Below are positions 22,197 through 31,505 of a stretch of DNA of 64,000 nucleotides, in pieces. The stretch's first letter is position 1, and each line of letters begins with the position of its first letter. This stretch comes from Caprella mutica (lineage: Eukaryota > Arthropoda > Malacostraca > Amphipoda > Caprellidae). Where the stretch lies: positions 186,001 through 250,000 of the forward strand of contig CANNZV010000839.1 of assembly GCA_947561585.1 (NCBI GenBank). The letters are read 5' to 3'. Made by a program: the position numbers and the translations under genes. The notes below the pieces were generated by a model. It ran no database searches. It saw only the letters and a program-made list of their open reading frames with translations, and had not been told where the DNA came from.

Positions 22197-22322
22197 ATGG
22201 AGAGGCTTAACATCCATGAATTGAAGTTAGTATTGCGCCATTTGTGTGTTCCAACGTCAGGTAGTAAGAACGACTTGTTGAGTCGTTTGCAGGCGATTTT
22301 GATGGAAAGAGAAATAATTTAG
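22197..22322 (+). pseudogene. gag: SAP domain, N-terminal piece of BEL/Pao gag
   Basis: A 41-codon frame from ATG at 22,197 to TAG at 22,320. Residues 1-38 fit the SAP fold: hydrophobic helix 1 (LNIHELKLVLRHL), a loop with VPTSGSKNDL, and helix 2 (LSRLQAIL). SAP domains bind DNA, commonly AT-rich, and occur at the N terminus of gag in some BEL/Pao elements. It was probably once continuous with the coiled-coil segment at 22,767, which lies in the same phase, but stops and a phase change intervene. It is below usual ORF cut-offs. Confidence 0.75.
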
Positions 22323-22335
22323 TTTCTATGATGTC

Positions 22336-22737
22336 GTGACCGAAGCACTAAAGAGTGAGAGTATTGTGTATCGGGATGATGGTAACGTATCTAGTGTTAG
22401 TCATAGCTCGCGTGCAGAGCCTAGGACATGCAGTAGTGTAGAGGATAGAGTTAGTGGAGTGGGAGTCATGGTCGAAAAACGAAAGTACAATAGTATTGTT
22501 CGTCCTATTGAGGATATTACATCTCGCGTAAGTCGTGGCTCACGTGCTGAATCTAAGACGTGCAGTAGAGTGGAGGATAGAGTTAGTATATGGGGAGGTA
22601 ATAGAATTAAAGAGATTTCGCCAGATGATAGTGTATCACAGGTAGGTAGACAACATCAGGAGGGTGAAGGGAATTCTAGGTTGGCTTTCAGAGTTATAAA
22701 TGGCTCTCATGTATCGGGACGGAGTAGAAGAGTATAG
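22336..22737 (+). pseudogene. gag: Ser/Arg-rich gag spacer with internal duplication
   Basis: An open frame with no ATG, one nucleotide out of phase with the SAP piece. It contains two related ~40-residue blocks, each ending in SRAE(P/S)(R/K)TCS(S/R)VEDRVS, at about residues 22-40 and 66-84. The composition is Ser, Arg and Val rich without a fold I recognise. The position between SAP and coiled coil suggests a disordered linker of gag. It ends at TAG 22,735-22,737. Confidence 0.5.
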
Positions 22738-22766
22738 GGTCGTTAGTATCTCGGTGTGGGTCATGT

Positions 22767-23054
22767 GTGACTTCTGCATCAGCTTTAGAAAGAAGAAGAG
22801 AAATAGAGATTAAAAGAGCTGTGCAAATTATAAGGGACGTAAAACTTGAACAAATTGAAAATATGAAGGAGAATCATCGGAGGGCGAGTTTAGAAGCCAA
22901 AATAAAATTAGAAGATGAAAAGAGTCGTTTAGAGATCGAAGAACAATTACGGGAAATAGAATTAGCAGCAGAGATTAGAGCTCTTGAGAGAGAGTCACGA
23001 GAGGAGGCTTTAGGAGTGGAAGCAGATGTCTGGGCTAAGTTTGAAGAGTTTTGA
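22767..23054 (+). pseudogene. gag: Coiled-coil segment of BEL/Pao gag
   Basis: A 95-codon frame rich in Glu, Arg, Lys, Ile and Leu, with heptad-like spacing from about residue 8 to residue 85 (for example IEIKRAVQIIRDVKLEQIEN and IEEQLREIELAAEI). There is no Pro or Gly in the helical stretch until the end. Such a long helix precedes the capsid-like domain in many BEL/Pao gag proteins, where it is thought to mediate assembly. There is no in-frame ATG at the start. TGA at 23,052 separates it from the capsid piece, which is in another frame. Confidence 0.7.
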
Positions 23055-23104
23055 TATAGACGCTGAACAAAATGTAGAAACCTATATAAAATATAGAGGA
23101 AATC

Positions 23105-24256
23105 TTGAATGTTCAGCCTTGTAAGGAGGAAGAAATAACTTCAGGTATTCAAAAACAGAAAATATCTAATAGAGGCACTAACGAAGAAAGTTTATTGGAG
23201 GTAGAAGGTAATCGTGAAAAAAGGGAGCGTAGTTTAAAAAATGATCGTAAAGATAGTGAAGAGATATTTAATGAACGGAAAGCTGGTGAAGATCTGGGAT
23301 CAAAAGATTCACTACTGCGTGAATTGATTGCTAGTAATGTTAGAATAGGTTTGCCTAAACATGAAATAAAATGTTTTAGTGGTGATCCAGCGAGGTACAC
23401 TATCTTCAAGGGATCAATGCAGGAGATAAATAGATCTGAGACCTTAAGCTACGAAGAAAAATTGCACTATTTATATCAATATACTAGGGGGGAACCGCGG
23501 GAGTTGGTTAAAGCGGCTCTATATATGACACCGCGAAAAGGGTTTCATGAAATATGGAGGTGGTATGACGAGAAGTATGGGGCACCGGAGATGATTGGAG
23601 CCGAATTTGTAGTTAGCCTTTTATCTCGGACAGCGGTCGCACGCGATGATGTCGAAGGTCTGAAGTCTTTCGCGGTGTCGCTGAGACTCACTATGAATGT
23701 AATGGATAGAATTCCTAATGGTCAAACTGAGCTTGAGCAATCTAAAACTATTAGAACTTTAGTGAGCAAATTACCATATTCACTCCAATATAAATGGAGA
23801 AATATGTCAGCGGAGAGAAGATATGAGCAGGGGGAATATTTGGGATATGGGAGTTTAGTTAATTTCGTGGAGCAGGTAGCTAGAATAGACTCTGACCTAT
23901 TATTTGGTAAATATGCAATGCAACGAGCATCTGAGGAACTAATGGGGAAAACTAGTGTAACGAGAAGGAAAGTGCCTGTAAATATGGTTAAGTGTAGGTT
24001 TACTCAAAAAGAGCAAGTGAATGTGGAAAAAGATAATCCACTAGGAGGTTTCGATGCAAATGTGAGAGAATAGAGTCGGGGAGAGTTATGTATTTTTTGT
24101 GGGGGTTCTCATGTTATAGATTATTGTACCGGGTTTAAAGGGTTGAGAGATGACCGTCGGCATGAAGTGGTAAAGGGTATGCGAGAATGTTTTATATGTC
24201 TTAAAATCGGTCATGGGGCTAGCAACTGTCCTATACCCAGGAAGTGTAACAAGTGA
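23105..24256 (+). pseudogene. gag: BEL/Pao gag: capsid-like domain and zinc knuckles
   Basis: The frame is open from about 23,105 to a TAG at 24,071 and continues in phase to TGA at 24,254. Residues 1-75 are charged. From about residue 80 (LPKHEIKCFSGDP) it matches the conserved BEL/Pao gag domain (DUF1759-type): a hydrophobic start, FSGDPxxY, YEEKLHYLYQYTRGEPRELV, WRWYDEKYGAPEMI and KLPYSLQYKWR. After the TAG come two zinc knuckles: CIFC-x3-H-x4-C (24,089-24,127) and CFIC-x4-H-x4-C (24,188-24,229). The premature TAG lies just before the first knuckle, so any product would lack nucleic-acid binding. A frameshift follows the second knuckle. Confidence 0.85.
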
Positions 24257-24431
24257 CAAGTGTGCAGGGTATCACCATAGCTTGATGCATTTGGATGGTA
24301 AGCAGAAAAATAGGACAAAACAGGCGATACCTCTCTCACTAGGAGGGACGGACTTCTCACACAAGGAGGTACAGAAAAGTAAAAAAGATGAGCTACGGCC
24401 AGATGCTCTCGAATTCACATCACAAATATAG
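24213..24431 (+). pseudogene. Frameshifted gag/pol continuation after the zinc knuckles
   Basis: A 72-codon frame two nucleotides out of phase with the zinc-knuckle frame. From about residue 17 (CAGYHHSLMH) it matches the Cys/His motif that normally follows the second knuckle in BEL/Pao elements. The phase change coincides with a tandem 7-bp direct repeat, ACAAGTG twice, at 24,250-24,263, most simply a duplication. The remaining residues (to TAG at 24,429) are polar and unrecognised. The deletion of pol begins somewhere after this point. Confidence 0.7.
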
Positions 24432-24468
24432 CAAATTGTCCTAAATTATGCTGATTGATGAACTAGAA

Positions 24469-24570
24469 TCTAAATCCAGATGTCATTGGCCGTTAGGACG
24501 GGTAGTGAGAGTGAAGCGCAGTGCTGATGGTTTAGTGTGTAGTGTGCAAGGTAAATTAACTACAAGGTAG
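24469..24570 (+). pseudogene. pol: DUF5641-like tail of BEL/Pao integrase region
   Basis: A 33-codon open stretch containing HWPLGRVVRV and ADGLVCSV, the signature of the small domain that closes BEL/Pao pol after the integrase core (usual forms are WPLGRV and DGLVRSV). Stops lie on both sides (TGA TGA upstream in phase, TAG at 24,568); after the TAG the phase stays open with IAQVHIK, where the family usually has a conserved hydrophobic end. The upstream pol is absent. Confidence 0.75.
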
Positions 24571-24628
24571 AGTATTGCGCAGGTTCATATCAAGATGATT
24601 ACAGTTTTGTTGTGAAAGACGCTGGCTG

Positions 24629-25032
24629 GTGTGCGGCCGTGTGCCCCATGATAATTATTTTTACATAGAAACAAGGTCTGTTATTCATTCTTTTTAGAAT
24701 AAAATGCCTTTCAACTTGTTTTTTTGGACTAAACTGGCTGTATTCAGCATTGTGAAAACTTTTCATATATTTTTTAGTAAGGTTTAATTGGGAAAAACGT
24801 ATTGTTTTTCTTCAAAGTACGATTATGTAAGAGCTGTCGATCCTGTCTCTTCTTATCCTGTCTATTTCTTCCTAATTCCTACATTTTTAGAAAACCTAAA
24901 TAATTTAATCAGAACAATTACACGTTTTTCATTGCATCCGCACACAGCATAAACAACCACGGCAAAAATTCTTATATACAAATAACTAATTAAGTCGCTG
25001 TATCTATTATTGCAGGGGCACACGGCCGTGTG
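24629..25032. other. Inverted repeat pair around a CACGGCCGTG palindrome
   Basis: GTGTGCGGCCGTGTGCCCC (24,629-24,647) is inverted, with one mismatch, at 25,015-25,032 (GGGGCACACGGCCGTGTG). The pair encloses ~365 bp of AT-rich DNA with no coding frame. It starts 16 bp after the last trace of BEL/Pao coding sequence. It may be a small TIR element, or two ends of unrelated elements of one family; no target duplication was found. Confidence 0.5.
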
Positions 25033-25302
25033 TTCGTATGTGCGTATTCGTTCATGCGCAGAGGAGTCTAAAATTCGTATCAAGGCGTAGCGTACCTTGT
25101 TAAGTTAATATACCTTGGTAGTGTGGTATAGTGGTCCAGGGGCAAGAAGTATGTTAGACCGGTATCCAAATGGGTAATGATGGTTGAGGGAGAAGAGTTG
25201 CCGTAAATTGGGTGAGTAGGGGAGCCCGTATTGAACGAGCAGATAGTGTGAATGGGATTCAAAGGAGGGTCTATTAAATGCATTGTGAGAAAAGAATTTA
25301 GG

Positions 25303-25613
25303 TGTGGAAGTTAATTTGTCGATGTTCATTTGTTTTTATTGCTTTAGGTCCTTTCAGTCGCATTCGTGTCATTTTCTTCATATTTGTCTTTATTTCATCT
25401 TACTAAGAATAGGATGCGTGCCGGTCTACTTTAAATACACACATTTCTGTTTGTGTGCAGTGGAACCGTCATCTTAGTTGGTTTCTATTTTGCAGGTCCA
25501 TTGTTGATTAAGAACTAAGTGTCTCGCACCTTTGTAAATGGGTTGAAAGTTGGTTCAATAATTAAAGATTTGGTATTCCTGAACCTTGTGAGTTGGTCTG
25601 TGGTTGATATGCA
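25303..25613 (+). other. Possible solo LTR-like segment
   Basis: Begins TGTGGAAGTT after a purine-rich run (GTGAGAAAAGAATTTAGG) and could end at TATGCA (25,613), with an AATTAAAG poly(A)-like signal near 25,560 and TTTAAATA near 25,430. Just downstream, TGTATCGGAGCC (25,620-25,631) resembles a primer-binding site for initiator tRNA. No second copy was seen in the window, so this remains a guess. The rest of 25,033-25,840 shows no gene. Confidence 0.2.
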
Positions 25614-25840
25614 GTTTTTTGTATCGGAGCCTGAAAACGGTATGCTTTCCAGTTCGGATTCAGTTGTGGAAGGAATACTTTGAGACCGGAGTAAAATATT
25701 AGTCAGGTGAGATAATAGAGTACGTATAACATTTAATCGGAATGATATTTGGGTGCCCTAATGAATTTGTTCTTGGTAGCTATGCCAGATCTGTGTTTGT
25801 TATTGTATGCATGTAGGTGGTAGCATTAGTTCCGGTTTTC

Positions 25841-26168
25841 ATAAGTAGACGTGAATTAGGTATCTAGGAAAAAATAAAACTTTAATGCAATTAGTTTTAA
25901 GGAATACAATCCTATTCAAACATCTTAATTATTTAGTAGTTTTTTATTGAGAGAATTTTAGTGATTGAAGAATCTTTTATTGGCAATAAAATAGTAGCTA
26001 TACTTTTAAAGTTTTAATGTTAAACTTAGCCATAATGAGTTTAGATTTTGATGTAATTTTTTAAGTCTCTTTATTTTTGTACTTACAGTACCATCAACAC
26101 TATTGTTTCCAAGATATAAATAAATCTCGGAGGTAACTGGCGTTTTGCTCCCCCTCCCCAAAAGACAT
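25841..26168 (+). repeat. Dispersed ~325-bp repeat, copy 2
   Basis: Partner of 4,606-4,928 with the same start and end points. Differences are mostly single substitutions plus an insertion near 25,855 (GAATTAGGTATCTAGG in place of GAATTACCTAGG). The shared sharp boundaries with unrelated flanks indicate two independent insertions rather than a local duplication. Confidence 0.75.
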
Positions 26169-26231
26169 TTAATATAAGGAAGAATATATTGATTTTTTAT
26201 AAATTATTGTAATGAAATTCTCTTTTTGATG

Positions 26232-26690
26232 ATGTCATCAGGACACTTAGGGACAAGAGGACGCATAAGTACAAAACAACTTAGTAATAGAAGAAACAGG
26301 ACATTAAAGAATAGCAGGACACATATGAAAAAGAAGGACAACTATAAAAAAGGACACAAAAGTATGAAAAAACACTGTAAGGAAGCATATAGAAGCAAAA
26401 TGACACTTATGAACAACATGAAACTTGTAGATACAATTAGAGATCACAAATTAAGGAACAACTGCACATATATGTAAAAGGATACATAAAAATGCGAAAG
26501 GACACATAAGTTTAGTTACAAAAGGACATATAAGTTTAAGTACAAAAGGACACATAATAAATCAACAGGGCATTTATGAACAAAAGTACACATAATACAC
26601 ATCATTTTGTACATTTATGTGTCTTTTGGAACATGTTATGTACACAAGAATACATATATTCAAAAGGACACATGTGGTACCTTAAAAATA
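26232..26690 (+). repeat. AGGACACATAAG-type word array
   Basis: About fifteen irregular units with AGGACACATAAGT or a variant (AGGACGCATAAG, AGGACATATAAG, AGGATACATAAA), spaced ~20-40 bp and separated by A-rich linkers. A reverse-oriented unit (TTTATGTGTCTTTTGG) occurs near 26,615. The 83-codon frame at 26,226-26,477 is basic and low-complexity only because of the repeat. Confidence 0.75.
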
Positions 26691-26789
26691 TTTGTGCGGG
26701 TCATCCTACGTCGCCAATTCTTGAAATCAATCTGTTAAGAAATTCCCACTAAAAACAAATGAAGACGATGTATGCAATGCAGTGACAGT

Positions 26790-27166
26790 CAATTTGGAGT
26801 GCTACCACAAGATGTTAGAAGATTTATTTCCTTCCAGAAATTAGGAGGAATAATCTTCAGAATCACTGGATGCATCACGCACACTGCAAGGCAATCCCTG
26901 GCTGTTCTTATGCGGCAGTTTCCAAACCGATTGAATTCAATATTTTGCAACTTTATTAGACTGGTCCGCACGTTCTCCAGGTCTTACACCTCCAGACTTT
27001 TTCCTCTGGATATATTCAAAGAACAGAGAATACCGCAACAACCCCACTTCGCTGCAAGATCTGAGGAACATAATAACGGCAGAAATTCTATAGAGATTAA
27101 TGTGGCCACTTTCGTCGCTGTAATGCAGGCAGTGCAGAGCTTAAGGAAATGCAAGAATGTTTGAAA
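26790..27166 (+). pseudogene. Mariner-like (IS630/Tc1/mariner) transposase remnant
   Basis: The C-terminal half of a transposase of the type common in insects. In frame 26,772 the segment THTARQSLAVLMRQFPNRL (around 26,875-26,935) matches the region after the second catalytic acidic residue. A +1 shift near 26,960 is needed to read ARSPGLTPPDFFLW (26,966-27,010, the SPDLxPxDFFLW motif with Asp changed to Gly), then YRNNPTSLQDLRNIITAEI. A second shift leads back to INVATFVAVMQAVQSLRKC at the end. The residue expected to be Asp before THTAR is lost. With two frameshifts, internal stops and missing catalytic residues it is dead. The N-terminal half was not found. Confidence 0.75.
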
Positions 27167-29294
27167 GATCTCTAATTTTAAAACTGAAGCTTACTCATGA
27201 AACTGCAACTTCTCAGTTTTATAATGATATGTGTGTTTTTATTGTGACAATAAAAATTTTAAAGTTACAGATGTTTACTTTTCTCCCGTATTTAATTGTC
27301 ATTATATACATAAGTTTCATTAAGAAAATATATTCATTATTCATACTGTCCAAATTTCTTGTAAAGAATTTGTCATTGGGGATATTATATAATAATGTAT
27401 AATTCTACTCTGTTCCTATATGTAAATAGGTAAATAGAAAAGGTATCAGCCAAAACATATTGCAAACATACTTACATAATTTGGAAGATAGACTTACCAC
27501 GACTTCTCCTATCATCTTACATATAATGGCACACTTAATGTGCCATATTGCTATTAGTCGTGGATAAAGTGTGGCTGAGTGCTTTCTCAGCTATGCAGGT
27601 GCGTTCAAGAATTTTAATCGGAAAATTTGTCATTATTATATACTAATTAGTCCATTTCTAGTGTTAAAATACACAATAAAAAACTTCTAGATAAATTTAT
27701 ATGTTTAAATCACTGCAAAAGGGTGTATACCTTAGAGGTTAATCGTGACTCTTACGAGAAGTTTGACTGTTTGAGTTCAGAGAGGTAATGTATTGAAAGT
27801 GACCTTGACTACCTCTAATTATATAATAGATGTAAAAAGATGTAGCTCTTTATATGAAGAATTCTGTCTACAATAGCATACATTTTTTAACGTTTCGTTA
27901 CTAAATTTCAAAATTAATATGTATATATATAAATCATGAACAATTATATGATAGAAATACATAATGAAATATAAATAGAGTAAAGATTAATGAGCAAATA
28001 TATAGAGAAAGTAGGTATCCAACATCAGAAAGTTGGTTCTTGATTAATCCAGGGTTTTCATCTCTGTTCCTGATGATGATTTGCTATTCGAAAGCTCGAA
28101 TCCTGAAATACATTAAACGCTGAGAATTCAATTATTTTCTTCAAAATATAGTTATTGTTTACAAAAACAACAAATTACCAAGAATAAGTATATAAAATTA
28201 TATCACTGTAGTTAAGTCAATTCTCTTGTTCAATTGTATTACATAATATTTACCAAGTGCTATAAAATTTTAGTCACGTAACTACTTCATTTACTGTATG
28301 AGACCTCATATAAGAAATAACTTTGAGCAAACTCCAAGAAGTTGTTTTAAAAGTTTTGATCAACTGTAATTAAACTTATATGTTCATTTGAAAGTACTCG
28401 AACAAAGGAAAAGTTGTAAATAATTTATTTGGAAAAGTGTCATATTGTAGAGCTCGAAAGCTAATAATTATTCTGGTTATAGAGCATCATTCATGTGGCA
28501 TGTACAATTGGACATGGAGCAAGTAAAGCTGAAAAAATTATGAGGTTCTTGAAGCTTCAATAATTAAGTATATATCAGTCAATTGAACAATTAACCGAAA
28601 TTATTAACTATTCATATTTCAGAGACATCGGAAATTATTCTATGTAGTATATATTATGATTAAATATATCTTAACCCAATTAGTGTCATTGTAGAGGGGT
28701 CACTCCTTAATTGAACAATGAACTTCCTGTGTTTATATCTAAATCTTGTGTTTTTTGTAAGTTGAACTTCAATTGATAATTCCTAATTGGATAATAAGTT
28801 TCAAAGTATATTATTGACTATAAATACTAATATAAGTACGGAAGATTGTGGAATACCTTCACAGTGTTTCGAAAAGTGATTGTGTTATATAAATATATCT
28901 CATATAAATCTTAGTATTTTAAATGGCACCCTTTTCGATAATATTCATTGTCGTACTGAACATTTACATCCAAAATATTATTTTTTCCCCGAATCCTCGC
29001 CCCCACATATTCAGGTAATAATAGTATTACATTAATACTCACACTGCTATGACTATTTGAAATTAGAATTTCATAGTGATCAATTTTTCCCTGAATTGTT
29101 AAAATCTTATTTCCACCCTTTCCACCCCTTCCTCCCTTAATTATCGAACTTAAATTTCAATTTGAATAAGTAACAGAACAATTTTATATGAACGAAATAT
29201 TTTATGACAAGACTATAATACATAGCATTACGAATATCAACACACACATATCATATATATAGATCACTCACCTCCCAATTATGCCCAAGACTAC
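27167..29294. other. AT-rich stretch, no gene seen
   Basis: More than 2 kb of AT-rich sequence without a supportable open frame, RNA gene or repeat. The 81-codon frame at 27,157-27,402 is hydrophobic and AT-driven. Confidence 0.5.
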
Positions 29295-29580
29295 CCCAGC
29301 TAACCAAAAGCTGTTTGCCCCACGTCTTAAGACGTCTGATACCCCTCGCTATAGAGGGATTTAAGACGTGGGGCAAGACTTGGGGCGGGGGACATCAGAC
29401 GTCTTGCAGACGTCTAACCCTCTTCATTTGCACAAGGGTCCCCCTCTGCAAGACGTCTGATCCCACGTCTTGTCCCCCTCTGACAGAGGGGGACATCCAC
29501 CTGTCCCACGTCTTACCCCACTCCGTTTTCAAGACGTGGGACAGAGTGTGGATGTCCCTCGCTATAGAGGGATTCAAGAC

Positions 29581-29862
29581 GTGGGACAGAGTGGGAATAT
29601 CCCCCTCTGCAAGACGTGGGACAGAGTGTGGATGTCCCCCTCTGCAAGACGTGGGACAGAGTGCGGATGTCCCCCTCTGCAAGACGTGGGACAGAGTGTG
29701 GATGTCCCCCTCTGCAAGACGTGGGACAGAGTGCGGATGTCCCCCTCTGCAAGACGTGGGACAGAGTGAGGATGTCCCCCTCTGCAAGACGTGGGACAGA
29801 GTGCGGATGTCCCCCTCTGCAAGACGTGGGACAGAGTGTGGATGTCCCCCTCTGCAAGGGGG
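29581..29862. repeat. 35-bp minisatellite 1 of element A (copy 1)
   Basis: About eight tandem units of GACGTGGGACAGAGTG(C/T)GGA followed by TGTCCCCCTCTGCAA, 35 bp each and GC-rich in an AT-rich genome. Since 35 is not a multiple of 3 and the unit has no stop in any phase, long open frames appear on both strands; they are not genes. Confidence 0.95.
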
Positions 29863-29926
29863 ACATATCTCTCTTTTGGCTCAAACTACTTCGGTTAATT
29901 GGGGTATATAAATATGTATAAGAAAT

Positions 29927-30150
29927 AAAAAAGATCATACTTATCATTATTGCAATTTCTTACCATATTGCATATAGTGTATATGTACATTTGGCTGTAT
30001 ATCAATTATTTTAATATTAGATATTGTTATATACAAATTAAATGGGAAGAAATGGAGTAAGAATTGTAGTGGTCTTCTTGGGAATCGAACTCAGGACTCT
30101 AGTGTGATGTACTATTGAAGCCTGCGTCGCTACCACTCGGCCATCCTGAA
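29927..30150 (-). ncRNA. Candidate Pol III transcript with tRNA-Leu-like head
   Basis: Read on the minus strand from 30,150, the sequence TCAGGATGGCCGAGTGGT equals the 5' part of a eukaryotic tRNA-Leu. It contains a perfect box A (TGGCCGAGTGG) and, about 60 nt later, a good box B (AGTTCGATTCC). The 3' acceptor strand does not pair with the 5' strand, and the anticodon stem is broken, so this is not a working tRNA. The first run of four or more T on this strand after the tRNA-like part is TTTTTT at 29,932-29,927, giving a ~224-nt transcript if Pol III uses it. The spacing is kept in the other two copies. This looks like a SINE-type head lodged in a DNA-type element. Confidence 0.5.
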
Positions 30151-30299
30151 CATGGTAGAAGTAGTATTGAAATGATCTTTATCCAACTTGATAACTTGCG
30201 TGCTTCTTAAAATTATTTTAAATAAATATAATTTAATATTCTACATTTTGGTATATTTTATTTTTTAATGTAAATGATAAGAATGTTTAAAAAGTTATT

Positions 30300-30985
30300 T
30301 ATTGTTTATAATGTTATTAACTACCTAATTACCTATAACTGTTTATTAATATTACCTATAGTTACCTTCTGGTGGTATCACTACCTTATACCTATCTAGT
30401 TACTTACTAGAGTTTATTTATACTAGAGTTTATTTATAACTACCTAGTAACCTACAAGTGATAACCACCAATCTGTACCTACTGGTGGTTATCACTACTT
30501 ACCTATTACGTAGTATTTATCAGTATCTACTTAGTTACCTACATTACTGTTTGTCAATACCTACCTAGTTACCTACTGGTGTTTATCAATGCCTAACTAG
30601 TTGCCTACATCTGCTTATCAATACCTAATTAGTTACCTTCTTGTGTTTAACATTGCCTACCTAGTGGCCTACAACTGTATATAAATACCAATCTAGGTCT
30701 TAGTTACCTACTAGTATTCATCAATACCTACCTAGTTACCTACAACTGTTTTTCAATGCCTACCTAGTCATCTACTAGTGTTTATCAATGCTTATCTAGT
30801 TACCTATAACTGTTTGACAATACCTACCTAGATACCTACCAGTACCAATACCTACCTACCTAGTATACCTACTAGGTAGTGTTCATCAATCCGTACCTAC
30901 TTACCTACTACCTAGTATTATTCATCAATGCCTACCTAGATAGTAGATACCTACATCTATTTATGAATACCTACCTAGTTATGAT
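30300..30985. repeat. TACCTACCTAG-type array of element A (copy 1)
   Basis: Degenerate units of ~35-45 bp made of TACCTACCTAGTTACCTAC plus a variable linker such as AACTGTTTGTCAA or TGTTTATCAATGCC. It is far more diverged internally than the 35-bp arrays, yet its variants are shared between copies at 43.7 and 57.4 kb, so the divergence predates copying of the element. Confidence 0.85.
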
Positions 30986-31048
30986 ACGTAAATAAAGCTT
31001 GAGATAAATATACCTTTTTGGTATAACTTTTTCCCGCGCAAAAAAGAT

Positions 31049-31505
31049 GAGGGACAGAGAGGGACATCCCGCGTGGGACAGACGTGGGACAGAGAGGGAT
31101 ATCCCGCGTGGGACAGAAAGGGACACCCCACGTTTGACAGACGTGGGACAGAGAGGGACATCCCGCGTGGGACAGAGAGGGACATCCCGCGTGGGACAGA
31201 CGTGGGACAGAGAGGGACATCCCGCGTATTTTTTCCCGCGTAAAACAGACGAGGGACAGAGAGGGACATCCCGCGTGGGACAGACGTGGGACAGAGAGGG
31301 ACATCCCGCGTGGGACAGACGTGGGACAGAGAGGGACATCCCGCGCGGGACAGAGAGGGACATCCTACGTGGAACAGAGAGGGACATCCCACGTGGGACA
31401 GACGTGGGACAGAGAGGGACATCCCGCGTGGGACAGAGAGGGACATCCCGCGTGGGACAGAGAGGGACATCCCGCGTGGGACAGAGAGGGACATCCCGCG
31501 TGGGA
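31049..31505. repeat. 35-bp minisatellite 2 of element A (copy 1)
   Basis: Mixture of 24-bp (GGGACAGAGAGGGACATCCC plus GCGT) and 35-bp units (the same preceded by GGGACAGACGT). It shares the 14-bp core GACGTGGGACAGAG and the 35-bp period with minisatellite 1. The leader TTTTTCCCGCGTAAAACAGA recurs in the middle of the array at about 31,233, showing a block duplication that included the array edge. The sequence after it ends with a 32-bp perfect palindrome at 31,611-31,642 centred on CTGCAG. Confidence 0.95.

Larger units (their letters stand above)
22197..24612 (+). mobile_element. Degenerate BEL/Pao-type LTR retrotransposon, pol deleted
   Basis: The order of pieces is SAP domain, Ser/Arg-rich segment, coiled coil, capsid-like domain, two CCHC-type zinc knuckles, then the DUF5641-like tail that normally ends BEL/Pao pol. 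The pieces fall in at least three reading frames with internal stops, so no polyprotein can be made. Protease, reverse transcriptase, RNase H and the catalytic part of integrase are all missing: only about 40 bp separates the end of the gag-like frames (24,431) from the integrase tail (24,469). LTRs could not be delimited with confidence. Confidence 0.85.

Noticed and set aside
25620..25631. Initiator-tRNA primer-binding site of an LTR element
   Set aside because: TGTATCGGAGCC only resembles the common TGGTATCAGAGC, and no repeated LTR pair was found to support it.
26226..26477. 83-codon basic frame
   Set aside because: It lies in the AGGACACATAAG word array; its composition follows from the repeat.
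29315..29947. Long overlapping open frames on both strands (up to ~198 codons), and similar ones at 31.0-31.7, 42.7-43.3, 44.3-45.0, 56.7-57.0, 58.1-58.9 and 59.8-60.9 kb
   Set aside because: They read through 35-bp and 24-bp tandem units that contain no stop in any phase. The proteins are cyclic repeats in several frames at once, with no independent sign of coding.
30069..30150. Functional tRNA-Leu gene
   Set aside because: The 5' half matches, but the acceptor ends do not pair, the anticodon stem is broken and the variable arm is not recognisable. Only the promoter boxes look intact.
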